64,000 nt of DNA from Clostridium_S neuense (GTDB lineage Bacteria > Bacillota > Clostridia > Clostridiales > Clostridiaceae). The notes under the pieces were generated by a model. That model did not search any database, was not told the DNA's origin, and saw only the letters and a program-made list of their open reading frames with translations. The stretch is taken from the NCBI RefSeq assembly GCF_045310695.1, contig NZ_JBJIAA010000006.1, positions 1-64,000 on the forward strand. Reading direction: 5' to 3'. The position numbers were made by a program, and so were the translations under genes. Shown here one piece after another: positions 17,378 through 26,607 of the stretch (position 1 is the first letter of the stretch; every line of letters starts with the position of its first letter).

Positions 17378-19477
17378 ATGGTTAAAAATCACTCTAAAAA
17401 TTCTAAAACTAAATTACCTAAAAATATTTCTAAAGATTTAATTGCAGATTTAAAAGTTAAGAATGGATTGCTAAAAAAATTAGTGCTTTCTTTCTCTTCA
17501 CTTATAGTAGCTTCGCTGCTCGTATGTGGAATAGTAACATATTTAATATCAAAATGGAAAGTAACTAATGATTTTAAAAATTCAACACTACAAATACTAA
17601 ATCAAACAAAAAACTATGTTGAACTAATAAATTCAACTGTAAATAATTCTTCTATGCAATTACTTCAAAATCCAAATTTTATATCGAAACTTGTAACAGA
17701 CACATCTGACTATTATGATCAATATACAATAAGAAATGAGTTAAAAAGCTCATATCTTGCGCCTATAGCTAATTCAATGGATATAATAAAAGGTTCTGCT
17801 ATAATAAATGAAAACGGTTTATCGTCAACTTCAGACGCAAATGGATTATCTGATAGTCAGCTAAAATTTGATATGTCTTCAAGCTGGTACAAAAAAGCAA
17901 TTTCTTTAAATGGCAAAGCTTTTTGGACAGCCCCAAGACAGGTTGCTTATCGTGGTACTGATAATCAAAACATATTAACTATAAGCCTTGTAAGATTTCT
18001 AAGGGATCCATCTACTTCTAAACCTGCTGGAGTCTTATGTCTTGATATTGATACAGATGAATTAAACTCAAAATTATCTGATGTAAAAATAGGCAAGGAT
18101 GGATACATTTTTGTAGTAGATTCTGATGGATACATAGTATCCAATAAAAATAAAAGCTTAATTGGAACAAAAATAAAGGATAGTTATTTTCCTAAAATAA
18201 AAAATTTATCTACTGGAAATTTCACTTATAAAAATATGTATGGAGTATATTCTACTTCAACAGAAACTGGTTGGAAAATTATAGGATTAGTTCCAAAGTC
18301 AGAATTATCGGCTACTGCAACAACCGTTGGTATGTTTACAGCCCTAATAACCTTGATTTGCATAATAATTTCACTGATTATTTCCATTATTACAACATAC
18401 CAAATTTCTATGCCAATCAAAGACATGATAAGTATTACAAAAGATTTATCCAATGGAAATTTTCATGTTGACTGCAATAAAAAATATAATATAAAAGAAT
18501 TAAATAATCTTTCTCAGAACTTCAATAAAATGATAATAAACTTAAAAGAACTACTTTTACGTACTTCAACTCTAAGCTTGGAAACAAATAAATCTTCGTC
18601 ATATATACTTGATGTTTCCAATAATCTTAGAGAATCTTCAAATGAAATTACATCTGCTGTACAAGAAATAGCAAATGGTTCCTCGCTTCAAACAGAGGAT
18701 ACCTTAAAGTGCTTACAAATATCTGATAATCTAAACAATGAAATAAGCAAAAGTGTTAATTTACTTACTTCTGTAAACTCAGCAACGGATAAATCAATAA
18801 AATTATTGTCCAAGAGTAATTCTATAATAGCTAGCTTGAATGATGCATCTAATATCAATTCAAAAGCTATGGAACAAGTAGTAACTAAAATGAATGATCT
18901 CGCTTCTAATACTAAAAATATAACTGTAATATTGAGTAAAATTAACGAGATATCAGAGCAAACTAATTTACTTGCCTTAAATGCTTCAATAGAAGCTGCT
19001 CGTGCTGGTAAAGCGGGATTAGGTTTTGCTGTTGTTGCGGATGAAATAAGAAAATTAGCCGCTCAATCTCAAAATGCTTCAAATGATATAGGGGTTATAT
19101 TAAATAAAATTAATACTTCAATAAAGTCCTCGCTTGACTTATCAATGAAGGCTCAAGGTACTTTTTCAAACGAAGCAGCACAAGTTAAGGATACAATTTC
19201 CACCTTCTCTGAAATTGAAAAATCTATCTCTGAAATAGAAACTTCAATGAAAGTTTCTATAGAAGCTATAAATTTAATTGATAAAGAGAAGACAACATTA
19301 AATGATAATATTTCCAGCATAGCAAGTGTTTCTGAAGAAAATACTTCCACTACTGAAGAAGTTTCAGCTTCAGTAATAGAACAAACAAAAGTAAATGAAG
19401 AAATATTTAATTTAGCACAAAAATTAACCACGCAAGCAGAAGAACTTAAAAAGCTAATAGATACTTTCAAATTTTAA
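17378..19477 (+). CDS. Methyl-accepting chemotaxis protein
   Basis: Transmembrane chemoreceptor of 699 aa. It has a basic cytoplasmic start, TM1 at about residues 33-58, an extracellular dCache-type sensor (about 60-300, with GYIFVVDSDGYIVS), TM2 at about 308-335, HAMP and the methyl-accepting coiled coil. The CheA/CheW tip signature ALNASIEAARAG lies near residue 530. No pentapeptide CheR tether is seen. It signals to the CheA kinase in response to an unknown ligand. The ATG follows AAAGGGGGAGG. It is monocistronic with a strong terminator. The sigma-28-like -10 upstream fits chemotaxis co-regulation. Confidence 0.95.
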   Translation: MVKNHSKNSKTKLPKNISKDLIADLKVKNGLLKKLVLSFSSLIVASLLVCGIVTYLISKWKVTNDFKNSTLQILNQTKNYVELINSTVNNSSMQLLQNPNFISKLVTDTSDYYDQYTIRNELKSSYLAPIANSMDIIKGSAIINENGLSSTSDANGLSDSQLKFDMSSSWYKKAISLNGKAFWTAPRQVAYRGTDNQNILTISLVRFLRDPSTSKPAGVLCLDIDTDELNSKLSDVKIGKDGYIFVVDSDGYIVSNKNKSLIGTKIKDSYFPKIKNLSTGNFTYKNMYGVYSTSTETGWKIIGLVPKSELSATATTVGMFTALITLICIIISLIISIITTYQISMPIKDMISITKDLSNGNFHVDCNKKYNIKELNNLSQNFNKMIINLKELLLRTSTLSLETNKSSSYILDVSNNLRESSNEITSAVQEIANGSSLQTEDTLKCLQISDNLNNEISKSVNLLTSVNSATDKSIKLLSKSNSIIASLNDASNINSKAMEQVVTKMNDLASNTKNITVILSKINEISEQTNLLALNASIEAARAGKAGLGFAVVADEIRKLAAQSQNASNDIGVILNKINTSIKSSLDLSMKAQGTFSNEAAQVKDTISTFSEIEKSISEIETSMKVSIEAINLIDKEKTTLNDNISSIASVSEENTSTTEEVSASVIEQTKVNEEIFNLAQKLTTQAEELKKLIDTFKF

Positions 19478-19542
19478 ATAAAGGTTATATTTTAAAATAG
19501 CTTTTATAAAAAATCAGCACTGATTTAAAATATAGCTTAAAT

Positions 19543-19577
19543 AAAAAAGTAGGAGATATGGAAACTCCTACTTTTTT
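19543..19577. terminator. Bidirectional intrinsic terminator
   Basis: AAAAAAGTAGGAG / CTCCTACTTTTTT with a 9-nt loop, T runs in both directions. It serves the chemoreceptor (+) and the MntP-like gene (-). Confidence 0.92.
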
Positions 19578-19592
19578 ATTTAAAATTTTTAG

Positions 19593-20144
19593 TTAAAAAA
19601 ACATCATTTTTATGCCAAATAAAACTAAAATCACTCCGCCTATGTAATTAGCGTATCTCTTTATTATTTCTATTCTTCTTAGAAATTTTGCTATTAAAAA
19701 ACCTATATTAGATACTATAAATGTGGTTATTCCTATAAATATTGATTGAAGCATAATCATATAATTTCCATTAATTTTATTAAATATTGTAAATCCAACT
19801 ACTGCAGCATCTATACTAACAGAAATACCTAATATAATATACATCTTAAAATTCAAAAAAATATTTTCAGGCTTTTTTTGGAAACCATCTTTTATCATAA
19901 GTACTCCCACAATAGATATAACAGTACCTCCTATAATTTGGGGAATAGTTACTATATAAGTATTAAAAACAAAACCAGCGTATGCTCCTATAAAAGTTAG
20001 CAAAAATTGAAAAGTACCAAAAGAAATTGCAAAAAGTATTTTATTTTTCTTCTTTACTGCTTCGTTAAATCCTATACTTAATGCTACACCAAATGCATCT
20101 AATGAAAGAGCCACTGCTATTATAAACAGTAAATATAGACTCAT
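19593..20144 (-). CDS. MntP/YtaF-type putative manganese efflux pump
   Basis: Small polytopic membrane protein (183 aa, about six helices) made of two homologous halves. Each half carries an acidic helix motif: LSLDAFGVALSIG near residues 13-25 and SVSIDAAVVGF near 110-120. This is the MntP/DUF204 signature. Members export Mn2+; the sporulation protein YtaF belongs to the same family, so the physiological role is uncertain. The ATG at 20144 follows AGGAGG. It is monocistronic. Confidence 0.85.
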   Translation of the reverse strand: MSLYLLFIIAVALSLDAFGVALSIGFNEAVKKKNKILFAISFGTFQFLLTFIGAYAGFVFNTYIVTIPQIIGGTVISIVGVLMIKDGFQKKPENIFLNFKMYIILGISVSIDAAVVGFTIFNKINGNYMIMLQSIFIGITTFIVSNIGFLIAKFLRRIEIIKRYANYIGGVILVLFGIKMMFF

Positions 20145-20199
20145 TAAAATCCTCCTATTTAAGTACTATAAATTATTTTATGCTTATGATACAAAAATA

Positions 20200-20634
20200 T
20201 CACTCTTCATCATACAGATCTTTATAAACAATCTTAAAAACCTCTAGTGCCTCTTTCATTTTATCTTTTAGGAGTAATTTCTTATTTTCAAGCTCTATTA
20301 AACCTTTATCTGTAATATTGTAAATTTTTTGAATTTTCTTATTTCCTTCATTCCATGTGCCTATGACTAATTGTGCCTTCTCCATTTTCTTCAATATAGG
20401 GTATATCCCACCTGTACTTGGAACCCATAAACCGTTAGTTTTTTGACCTATTTTATGCGCTATATCATTACCATTTGTTGCTCCCAAACTCAATATATAA
20501 AGTACATAAAGTGGTAACAATCCTTTAGTAAATACCTGCCCAACCGCTTTACCCTCTTTTTCAACCTTCTTAAGCTCTGCTAATTTTCGCTTATACTCTT
20601 CATATAAACGCTTCTCTTCTTCTTTTATATCCAT
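20200..20634 (-). CDS. PadR-family transcriptional regulator
   Basis: A PadR winged helix (about residues 40-115, with GLWVPSTGGIYPILKKMEKA as wing and recognition region) is preceded by a charged coiled-coil helix. A short C-terminal helix completes the dimer interface. Ligand unknown. It follows degV after 16 bp with a poor ribosome binding site, so it is probably translationally coupled. Three palindromes over the degV promoter are its probable operator (autoregulation, inferred). Length of 144 aa is normal for the short PadR class. Confidence 0.88.
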   Translation of the reverse strand: MDIKEEEKRLYEEYKRKLAELKKVEKEGKAVGQVFTKGLLPLYVLYILSLGATNGNDIAHKIGQKTNGLWVPSTGGIYPILKKMEKAQLVIGTWNEGNKKIQKIYNITDKGLIELENKKLLLKDKMKEALEVFKIVYKDLYDEE

Positions 20635-20650
20635 ATTCAGCTTTTTTAAC

Positions 20651-21499
20651 CTACTCTAACTCTAATAGTACAATCCCTAGAGATCCAGGACCACTATGAA
20701 CGCCTATAACAGGTGTTACACAACCACCAAAATATAAATTTACTACATTGGGAAGCATTTTTACTTTTTTAAATAAATCATGGGCTTCTTCTTCTGCATC
20801 TCCATGTGCAATATAAACGTTACATTTTCCTTTGCTTATTATATCTTTTGCTATCTCATATATCCTATTAAGAGATTGTTTTCTTCCTCTAACCTTATCG
20901 TAAGAATAATAACATCCCTCTTCATCTATCCCTATTATCGGCTTTATATTCAAGAATTGTCCTATTGTACCTGCTATTTTTCCTATCCTTCCTCCTTTTT
21001 TTAAATACTCCAAAGTACCAACAACAAAAAACATGTGTATTCTTTTCTTTATAAGTGGAACTTCTTTAACAATTTCATCAAAGCTTTTCCCCTCTTGTAT
21101 TAATTTTGCACATTCTTCAACTAAAACTCCTTCTCCCAATGACACAGATTTTGAATCATATATAAAAGATTTAATATTTTTATGATTCTCTGCTGTTAGC
21201 TTAAGACCATTAAATATTCCTGATAATCCCGTTGAAAGGGTAATTGCTATAGCATGAGTATATCCTTCTCTCTCAAGTTTATCATATAAATCTTCCATAT
21301 CTTGAAGTGCTGGCATTGATGATGTAGGTATTTCAAACTTAAAATTCCTATAAACTTCTTCTGCTGTTATATCCACTTTATCTTTATATTCCTTATCACT
21401 ATAAATAATTCTAAAAGATAAAACATTAATTCCATATTTATTAATTACTTCTTCTGAAAGATCCGCAGTAGTGTCTGTTATTAAAGCTATTTTTTCCAT
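20651..21499 (-). CDS. DegV family fatty-acid-binding protein
   Basis: 282 aa with the DegV N-terminal motif ALITDTTADLSEEV and the ligand-binding TSSMPALQDM and ITLSTGLSGIFNG segments. DegV proteins (FakB-like) bind long-chain fatty acids, and some present them to the kinase FakA for phospholipid synthesis. Whether this one works with a FakA is not visible here. The ATG at 21499 follows AGGAGG. It is first gene of a degV-padR operon with a well-defined promoter and operator. Confidence 0.93.
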   Translation of the reverse strand: MEKIALITDTTADLSEEVINKYGINVLSFRIIYSDKEYKDKVDITAEEVYRNFKFEIPTSSMPALQDMEDLYDKLEREGYTHAIAITLSTGLSGIFNGLKLTAENHKNIKSFIYDSKSVSLGEGVLVEECAKLIQEGKSFDEIVKEVPLIKKRIHMFFVVGTLEYLKKGGRIGKIAGTIGQFLNIKPIIGIDEEGCYYSYDKVRGRKQSLNRIYEIAKDIISKGKCNVYIAHGDAEEEAHDLFKKVKMLPNVVNLYFGGCVTPVIGVHSGPGSLGIVLLELE

Positions 21500-21612
21500 T
21501 TTATAATTCCTCCTGATTTTTGATCATACTTAAAATAATTCAATATCACCATACAAATTATTTATTTTTACATATGTATTTTTTTACTATCAATATAAGA
21601 TAATCTTAATTA

Positions 21613-21662
21613 ATTATATCACTACTGATATGATTATCAATAGTGATATATCAATAGTGATA
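21613..21662 (-). promoter_or_regulatory. degV-padR promoter with three palindromic operator copies
   Basis: Promoter on the minus strand: -35 TTGATA (21640-21635), 16-bp spacer, -10 TATAAT (21618-21613). Operators: TATCAATAGTGATA at 21635-21648 and again, contiguous, at 21649-21662; a one-mismatch inverted copy, TATCACTACTGATA, at 21617-21630. The sites cover -35, spacer and -10, as for a repressor. Confidence 0.75.
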
Positions 21663-21676
21663 ATGTTATTTATAAA

Positions 21677-22321
21677 TTACTTAATTAAATAAAGTAATAT
21701 GCAAAAGAAATGGCATGCACTTCCACTTATAACTAACAAGTGCCATATAGCATGATTATATGGGATTTTATCAAACAAAAATAGCCCTGCACCTAATGTA
21801 TATATTATTCCTCCAGCAACAAGTAATATTATGCCATTTATTGGTACAACAGCAATTAATGTTTTTATATAGAATACTATCATCCAGCCCATTATTACAT
21901 AAAGAAGTGTGGAGGTTTTTTCAAATTTTCCGCAAAAAAACACCTTTATTACTATACCAACTAGAGTAGCAGACCATACAACTCCAAAAATAATCCATCC
22001 TCCATGTTTTCTAAGTACAGTAAGTGCAAAAGGAGTATAGGTTCCTGCTATTAATATATATATTGAAGCATGATCAAATATTCTAAAGACTTTCTTAGCA
22101 CCTTTAGCCCAAATACTATGATATAGAGTAGAAAATAAATATAGCAAAACAAGGCACACACCATATATCGTATAACTAACCACATACCATGCATCTCCAT
22201 ACTTTGCCGCAAAAACAATCAATAGCACAAGAGCTGCTACAGCAAGTAGTGCTCCAATTCCATGAGTTATCGCATTAGCAATTTCCTCTCCTTTAGTATA
22301 AAAGCTATTATTATCTTCCAA
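21677..22321 (-). CDS. Hemolysin III / PAQR family membrane protein
   Basis: Seven-helix membrane protein of the hemolysin III (TrhA/YqfA) family. It carries the conserved ANAITHGIGALL, FSTLYHS, FDHASIYILIAGTYTPF and a C-terminal HAIWHLLVISGSACHF. The conserved histidines are those of a metal site. The family affects membrane fluidity homeostasis; haemolysis is not a proven role. A GTG at 22330 lies inside the ribosome binding site; AGAGGTGA (22327-22334) points to the TTG at 22321, giving 214 aa. It is monocistronic. Confidence 0.9.
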   Translation of the reverse strand: MEDNNSFYTKGEEIANAITHGIGALLAVAALVLLIVFAAKYGDAWYVVSYTIYGVCLVLLYLFSTLYHSIWAKGAKKVFRIFDHASIYILIAGTYTPFALTVLRKHGGWIIFGVVWSATLVGIVIKVFFCGKFEKTSTLLYVIMGWMIVFYIKTLIAVVPINGIILLVAGGIIYTLGAGLFLFDKIPYNHAIWHLLVISGSACHFFCILLYLIK

Positions 22322-22449
22322 ATTACTCACCTCTCTTAAAATATATATTACTCTTTAAAATTCACATACACAATACCATTATTATTATACTTAATATTTT
22401 TTTAAATATTAAATAATCTATTATGAAATTAATTTGCTTATAAAAAATC

Positions 22450-22803
22450 GGCTGTCGCACTAAGATGTCAAACTGCAATTTATAAAGATTGCTAAGTAAC
22501 CATAATAGTGAAGGATTTTAACTCGTTATGCTTGCTAAAAAATAAGGGTTTCACTTTCTTGAAAGGTAAAGAGTTTTATGATGCTGTACAAATAAAAAGT
22601 GAAGAGTTTTACTTTCAGTAAAAAATTAAGGTTGATTTTCCTAAGTTTTACTACGAAAAATCTTTAACTCAAGTTAATAATTTTTCCGTATCAAAGTCTA
22701 AGAAAAATATCCTTAGCATTTTGCCATAGCAGAACCCTTCACTTTTAGATAATTAACGTTATTTATAAATTACGATTGAATAATTTTTTCAGTACGGCAG
22801 TCA
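22450..22803. repeat. Dispersed repeat element with imperfect terminal inverted repeats
   Basis: The left end GGCTGTCGCACTAAGATGTC is complementary in outline to the right end, which reads TTTTTTCAGTACGGCAGTCA. TAATTTATAAA blocks lie just inside both ends. An internal 35-bp block (22738-22773, minus strand) closely matches 36118-36155 of the element at 36086-36249. No open reading frame is present, so the element is MITE-like. It lies against the stop codon of a gene remnant. Confidence 0.7.
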
Positions 22804-22815
22804 CCTATAAACCTT

Positions 22816-23049
22816 TTATATATGACTCCCATTTTTTTCATATTGCTTTAAAGTATTTTCTCCAGTTACTTTTCCAAGTGCATGCAATAACTCTATGTGA
22901 ATAGCATGATAGTTAAGAGCACTTCTAGGCTGAGTACAATATGTTAGATGAATCAAATCATAAGGTGTAAAACCACCCAAATCATAATATGGAAGTATTA
23001 TTTTTAAGGTAGTTATCCCTTTTTTAAAATAATCACTAGCAACTTTGTA
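22816..23049 (-). pseudogene. C-terminal remnant of a D-glucuronyl C5-epimerase-like protein
   Basis: An open frame without start codon begins after a stop at 23050 and ends with TAA at 22816. Its 77 residues include ILPYYDLGGFTPYDLIHL, LNYHAIHIELLHALGKVTG. This pattern (aspartate-rich loop, YHxxHIxxL and the terminal helix) is that of the C-terminal domain of glucuronyl C5-epimerase/glycosaminoglycan-modifying proteins. The N-terminal several hundred residues are absent. The adjoining repeat element begins 12 bp past the stop, suggesting rearrangement. Family recognition is from memory of the motif. Confidence 0.6.
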
Positions 23050-23093
23050 TTATATATTTTATTTAACTCATAAAGAACATTTACTGTAAATAG

Positions 23094-23429
23094 TTATGAA
23101 ATGGATTCCTTTTTTCGTTCCAAAAACTGAACCTCTTCTCCTACAACCTCTGAAACATACTTCTTATTATTATCTTTATCATTATAGCTCCTTACTTGAA
23201 GTCTTCCAATTACACTTATGAGACTTCCTTTTTTCATATACTTAGCTACGCTTTCGGCTATTTTCCCCCATACAACCACAGGTATAAAATCTGCTTCAAA
23301 TATTCCCTCACTATTTTTTACTTTTCTATTTACTGCTATTGTAAAATTGCACTTAACCTTATCTATTTCTTCAATGCGCTTTATTTCAGGCTCTCTAGTC
23401 ATTCTGCCTATTAAAAGAATTTTATTCAT
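23094..23429 (-). CDS. Single-stranded DNA-binding protein, short paralogue
   Basis: 111-aa OB-fold SSB: MNKILLIGRMTREPEIK at the start, FTIAVNR, DFIPVVVWGKIAESVAKYMK, then SLISVIGRLQVRSY. The protein ends after the OB fold in ERKKESIS and lacks the flexible linker and the acidic DDDIPF tip that recruits partners. It is therefore a secondary SSB, not the housekeeping one. The ATG at 23429 follows AAGGAG. Upstream of a C5-epimerase remnant and downstream of the tkt terminator; monocistronic. Confidence 0.88.
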   Translation of the reverse strand: MNKILLIGRMTREPEIKRIEEIDKVKCNFTIAVNRKVKNSEGIFEADFIPVVVWGKIAESVAKYMKKGSLISVIGRLQVRSYNDKDNNKKYVSEVVGEEVQFLERKKESIS

Positions 23430-23520
23430 AATATTATTCTCCTTATTTATTAATTCATTTATTTACATATTATTATATCCATATATGGAATATATAAACA
23501 TAATTTTAACTTAAATTCAC

Positions 23521-23554
23521 TAAAAAAACGGCATGCATAATGCACACCGTTTTT
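23521..23554 (-). terminator. Intrinsic terminator after tkt
   Basis: AAAACGG / CCGTTTT outer stem with an inner TGCAT-A-ATGCA stem, then seven T residues on the minus strand. Confidence 0.85.
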
Positions 23555-23568
23555 AAATTTATAGTTAA

Positions 23569-25554
23569 TTATTTATTTTTTACAATAGACTTACATATAT
23601 CTACTACATTCTTCAACGTGAAACCAAACTTTTCAAATAAAATTTCAGCTGGTGCAGAAGCTCCAAAGTGATCTATTGAAAGCACTTTACCGTCAAGTCC
23701 TACATATTTATGCCATCCAAAAGAAGAAGCTGCTTCTACAGCAAATCTTGCTCTAACTTCTTTAGGCATAACTTTTTCTTTATATTCTTCATCTTGGGCA
23801 TCGAATAACTCAAACGAAGATACACTTATAACTCTTGCATCTATACCATCCTTTAGCAATTCATCCTTTGCCTTATATATTAATTCAACTTCAGAACCTG
23901 ATGCCATGAGAAGCATATCTGGTTTATTTTTATTAGAATCCTTAAGTATGTAAGCTCCTCTTTTTAAATCCTTTGGAGTTTCTTTATATAATGGCAACTT
24001 TTGTCTTGTAAGTACTAATACTGTTGGTCCATCACTTTCAGTAAGTGCATATTTCCAAGCAGCAGCTGTTTCTATAGCATCTGATGGTCTAAAAACAGTT
24101 AAGTCTGGTATACTTCTAAGTCCAGCTAAATGCTCTATTGGTTCATGAGTTGGTCCATCTTCACCTACTCCTATACTGTCATGCGTAAGTACATAAACTA
24201 CAGGAAGATGCATAAGTGCTGACATTCTCATAGCACCCTTCATATAATCACTAAATACAAAGAACGTTGAAACAAATACTTTTAAGCCTCCATGTACGGC
24301 TATTCCATTTGCAATAGCAGCCATAGCATGTTCTCTAACTCCAAAGTGAAGGTTAGCTCCAGTTCTATCTTCCTTTGAAAAATCTCCTTTACCCTTCATA
24401 TAAGTCTTATTAGAAGGTGCTAAATCTGCTGAACCACCAATAAGATTTGGAACAACCTTTGCAAGCGCATTTATCACATTTCCAGATGCATCTCTTGTTG
24501 CCATAGGTTTTTCTACATTCCACAACTCTTCTACTTTATCTAAATCAATTGCTATCCTTCCACTCATCCATTCATCAAATTCCTTTGACAATTCTGGATA
24601 GCTTTCAGCATATTTTTTTCTAAGTTCATTCCATTTATCTTCATTTTGTTTAAGCTCACTCTTAAGCTTAAGCATATGCTCTTTTACTTCTTCTGGAACA
24701 TAAAAATCTTCTTCGTAGTCCCAACCCAAGTTTTTCTTTAATTCTTTAATTCCTTCATCTCCAAGTGGTGAACCATGAACTCCTGCTGTTCCTTGTTTTG
24801 ATGCTCCAAAACCAATTACAGTTTTTGATATTATAAGAGTTGGTCTCTCATTTTGACTTTTAGCTTTATTTATAGCCGCTACTATAGCATCCATATTAGT
24901 TCCATCTTCGACCTGTATAACGTTCCAATCATAAGCCTTAAATCTATCACCAACATTTTCTCTAAATGCTATTTCAGTATTTCCCTCTATAGATATATTA
25001 TTGCAATCATATATAACTATTAGTTTTGAAAGGCCAAGAGTACCTGCCAAAGATGCAGCTTCAGATGAAATCCCCTCCATCATGCATCCATCTCCTGCAA
25101 GAACATAAGTATAATGGTCAACAATATTCATGTCAGCTTTATTAAACTTCTTTGCTAAATAGGCCTCTGCAATAGCCATACCAACCCCATTAGCAACTCC
25201 CTGACCTAATGGTCCTGTACTTATTTCAACTCCTGGTGTAACCCCATACTCTGGGTGACCTGGTGTCAAGCTTTCCCATTGCCTAAAATTTTTTATGTCC
25301 TCTATTGTAATTCCATATCCAAATAAATGGATAAGTGAATAGAGCAGCATAGATGCATGACCTGCTGATAAAACAAATCTATCTCTATCAAACCATTTAG
25401 GGTTGGATGGATTGTGTTTTAATATTTTTGACCACAATGCATATGCTGCTGGTGCTGCTCCAAGTGGAGTTCCTGGATGACCAGAATTTGCTTTTTGAAT
25501 AGCTTCTGCTGATAAAACTCTTACGGTATTTACTGTTAATTCATCAATATTCAT
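23569..25554 (-). CDS. tkt: Transketolase
   Basis: Thiamine-diphosphate enzyme of the non-oxidative pentose phosphate pathway. It makes erythrose-4-phosphate, precursor for the aro operon in this window, and ribose-5-phosphate for histidine. Conserved SGHPGTPLGAAP near the N-terminus, the TPP motif GDGCMMEGISSEA near residue 150, and DSIGVGEDGPTHEPIEHLA and the C-terminal transketolase domain are intact. A start at 25572 precedes the ribosome binding site; AAGGTGAGG sets the ATG at 25554, giving 661 aa (full length). Own terminator downstream. Confidence 0.97.
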   Translation of the reverse strand: MNIDELTVNTVRVLSAEAIQKANSGHPGTPLGAAPAAYALWSKILKHNPSNPKWFDRDRFVLSAGHASMLLYSLIHLFGYGITIEDIKNFRQWESLTPGHPEYGVTPGVEISTGPLGQGVANGVGMAIAEAYLAKKFNKADMNIVDHYTYVLAGDGCMMEGISSEAASLAGTLGLSKLIVIYDCNNISIEGNTEIAFRENVGDRFKAYDWNVIQVEDGTNMDAIVAAINKAKSQNERPTLIISKTVIGFGASKQGTAGVHGSPLGDEGIKELKKNLGWDYEEDFYVPEEVKEHMLKLKSELKQNEDKWNELRKKYAESYPELSKEFDEWMSGRIAIDLDKVEELWNVEKPMATRDASGNVINALAKVVPNLIGGSADLAPSNKTYMKGKGDFSKEDRTGANLHFGVREHAMAAIANGIAVHGGLKVFVSTFFVFSDYMKGAMRMSALMHLPVVYVLTHDSIGVGEDGPTHEPIEHLAGLRSIPDLTVFRPSDAIETAAAWKYALTESDGPTVLVLTRQKLPLYKETPKDLKRGAYILKDSNKNKPDMLLMASGSEVELIYKAKDELLKDGIDARVISVSSFELFDAQDEEYKEKVMPKEVRARFAVEAASSFGWHKYVGLDGKVLSIDHFGASAPAEILFEKFGFTLKNVVDICKSIVKNK

Positions 25555-25634
25555 ATTTGCCTCACCTTTCAAATTTTATTAAAGATAATTTTCCTTAAAT
25601 CCACTAAAATTATAACAAATTTTTTTTAATTTAT

Positions 25635-26540
25635 CTATAATAACATAAATATAAGTGGTATTGTAAATACAGATAATATTGTGCTTAAAAAAGCGCATTT
25701 TGATGCAATTTTTTTATCTGCACCATAATTTTCTGCAAAAACTCCCACAATAGTACCAGACGGCATCGCTGTTAAAATTACACATATATCCAGAACAGTT
25801 TTTTGAACTCCTAACGTATTTAAAATTAAAAATACAGCTAAAGGTGCTATAAGAAGTTTTATAACATTTACATAATAAACATTAATACCTGAAAATATTT
25901 CTTTAAATTTTACGTCTGCAAGCATTGCTCCTATTACAAACATAGAAAGTGGTGTTGTCATATTGCCGATGCTTTCTGCGGTTTTAATAAATGCATTTGG
26001 AAGTTTCAGCGAAAAGAAAAACATTATAAGTCCAATAAACATAGCAACCATTGGAGGAGTTAAAAAAACCTTTTTAAGTATACTTTCATCATTTTTATCA
26101 GTAAATAAAAGTGTCCCATAAGACCACAAAAAAATGTTGAATGGTATGGTATATATAGAAGTGTAAAAAACCCCCACCTTACCATATAAACCTGCAATTA
26201 TCGGATATCCTATAAATCCACAATTTGAAAATATAGTTGCAAATTTCATAACCTTCTTTTTATCCTGTGAAAACTTAAAATAACTAATCTTACTTAAAAA
26301 TATAAGAAATATGTGTATTGCTAATGAGTACAAAAAAATCATAGTGCCCTTTTGAAGCATGCTTTTCGAAAAACTAAAATTAAATGAATTAATAATTAAA
26401 AAGGGCATTGTCACATTTACAAGTATACATGATAGCCCCTTATTAACTTCATCAGTTATAATCTTTAATTTTCTTAAAACTACTCCAACAATCATCATCA
26501 AAACTAAGATTTCAACTTGTGTAAAAACGCTGTTGTTCAA
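25635..26540 (-). CDS. AEC-family (auxin efflux carrier-like) transporter
   Basis: About ten membrane helices in 301 aa, arranged as two five-helix halves. A family-typical NCGFIGYPI stands in the first half and ILTAMPSGTIVGVFAENYGA in the second. Bacterial members export or import dicarboxylates or amino acids; the substrate is unknown. A GTG at 26546 is too close to GAGGAG; TTG at 26540 lies 8 nt after it and is preferred. It follows hisE by 67 bp with no terminator visible, so readthrough from the his operon is possible. Confidence 0.85.
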   Translation of the reverse strand: MNNSVFTQVEILVLMMIVGVVLRKLKIITDEVNKGLSCILVNVTMPFLIINSFNFSFSKSMLQKGTMIFLYSLAIHIFLIFLSKISYFKFSQDKKKVMKFATIFSNCGFIGYPIIAGLYGKVGVFYTSIYTIPFNIFLWSYGTLLFTDKNDESILKKVFLTPPMVAMFIGLIMFFFSLKLPNAFIKTAESIGNMTTPLSMFVIGAMLADVKFKEIFSGINVYYVNVIKLLIAPLAVFLILNTLGVQKTVLDICVILTAMPSGTIVGVFAENYGADKKIASKCAFLSTILSVFTIPLIFMLL

Positions 26541-26607
26541 AACCACATCTCCTCTTTGAAATTAAATAATAGATAAACAACTACGTTTATAATTGTATAA
26601 CAACAGC

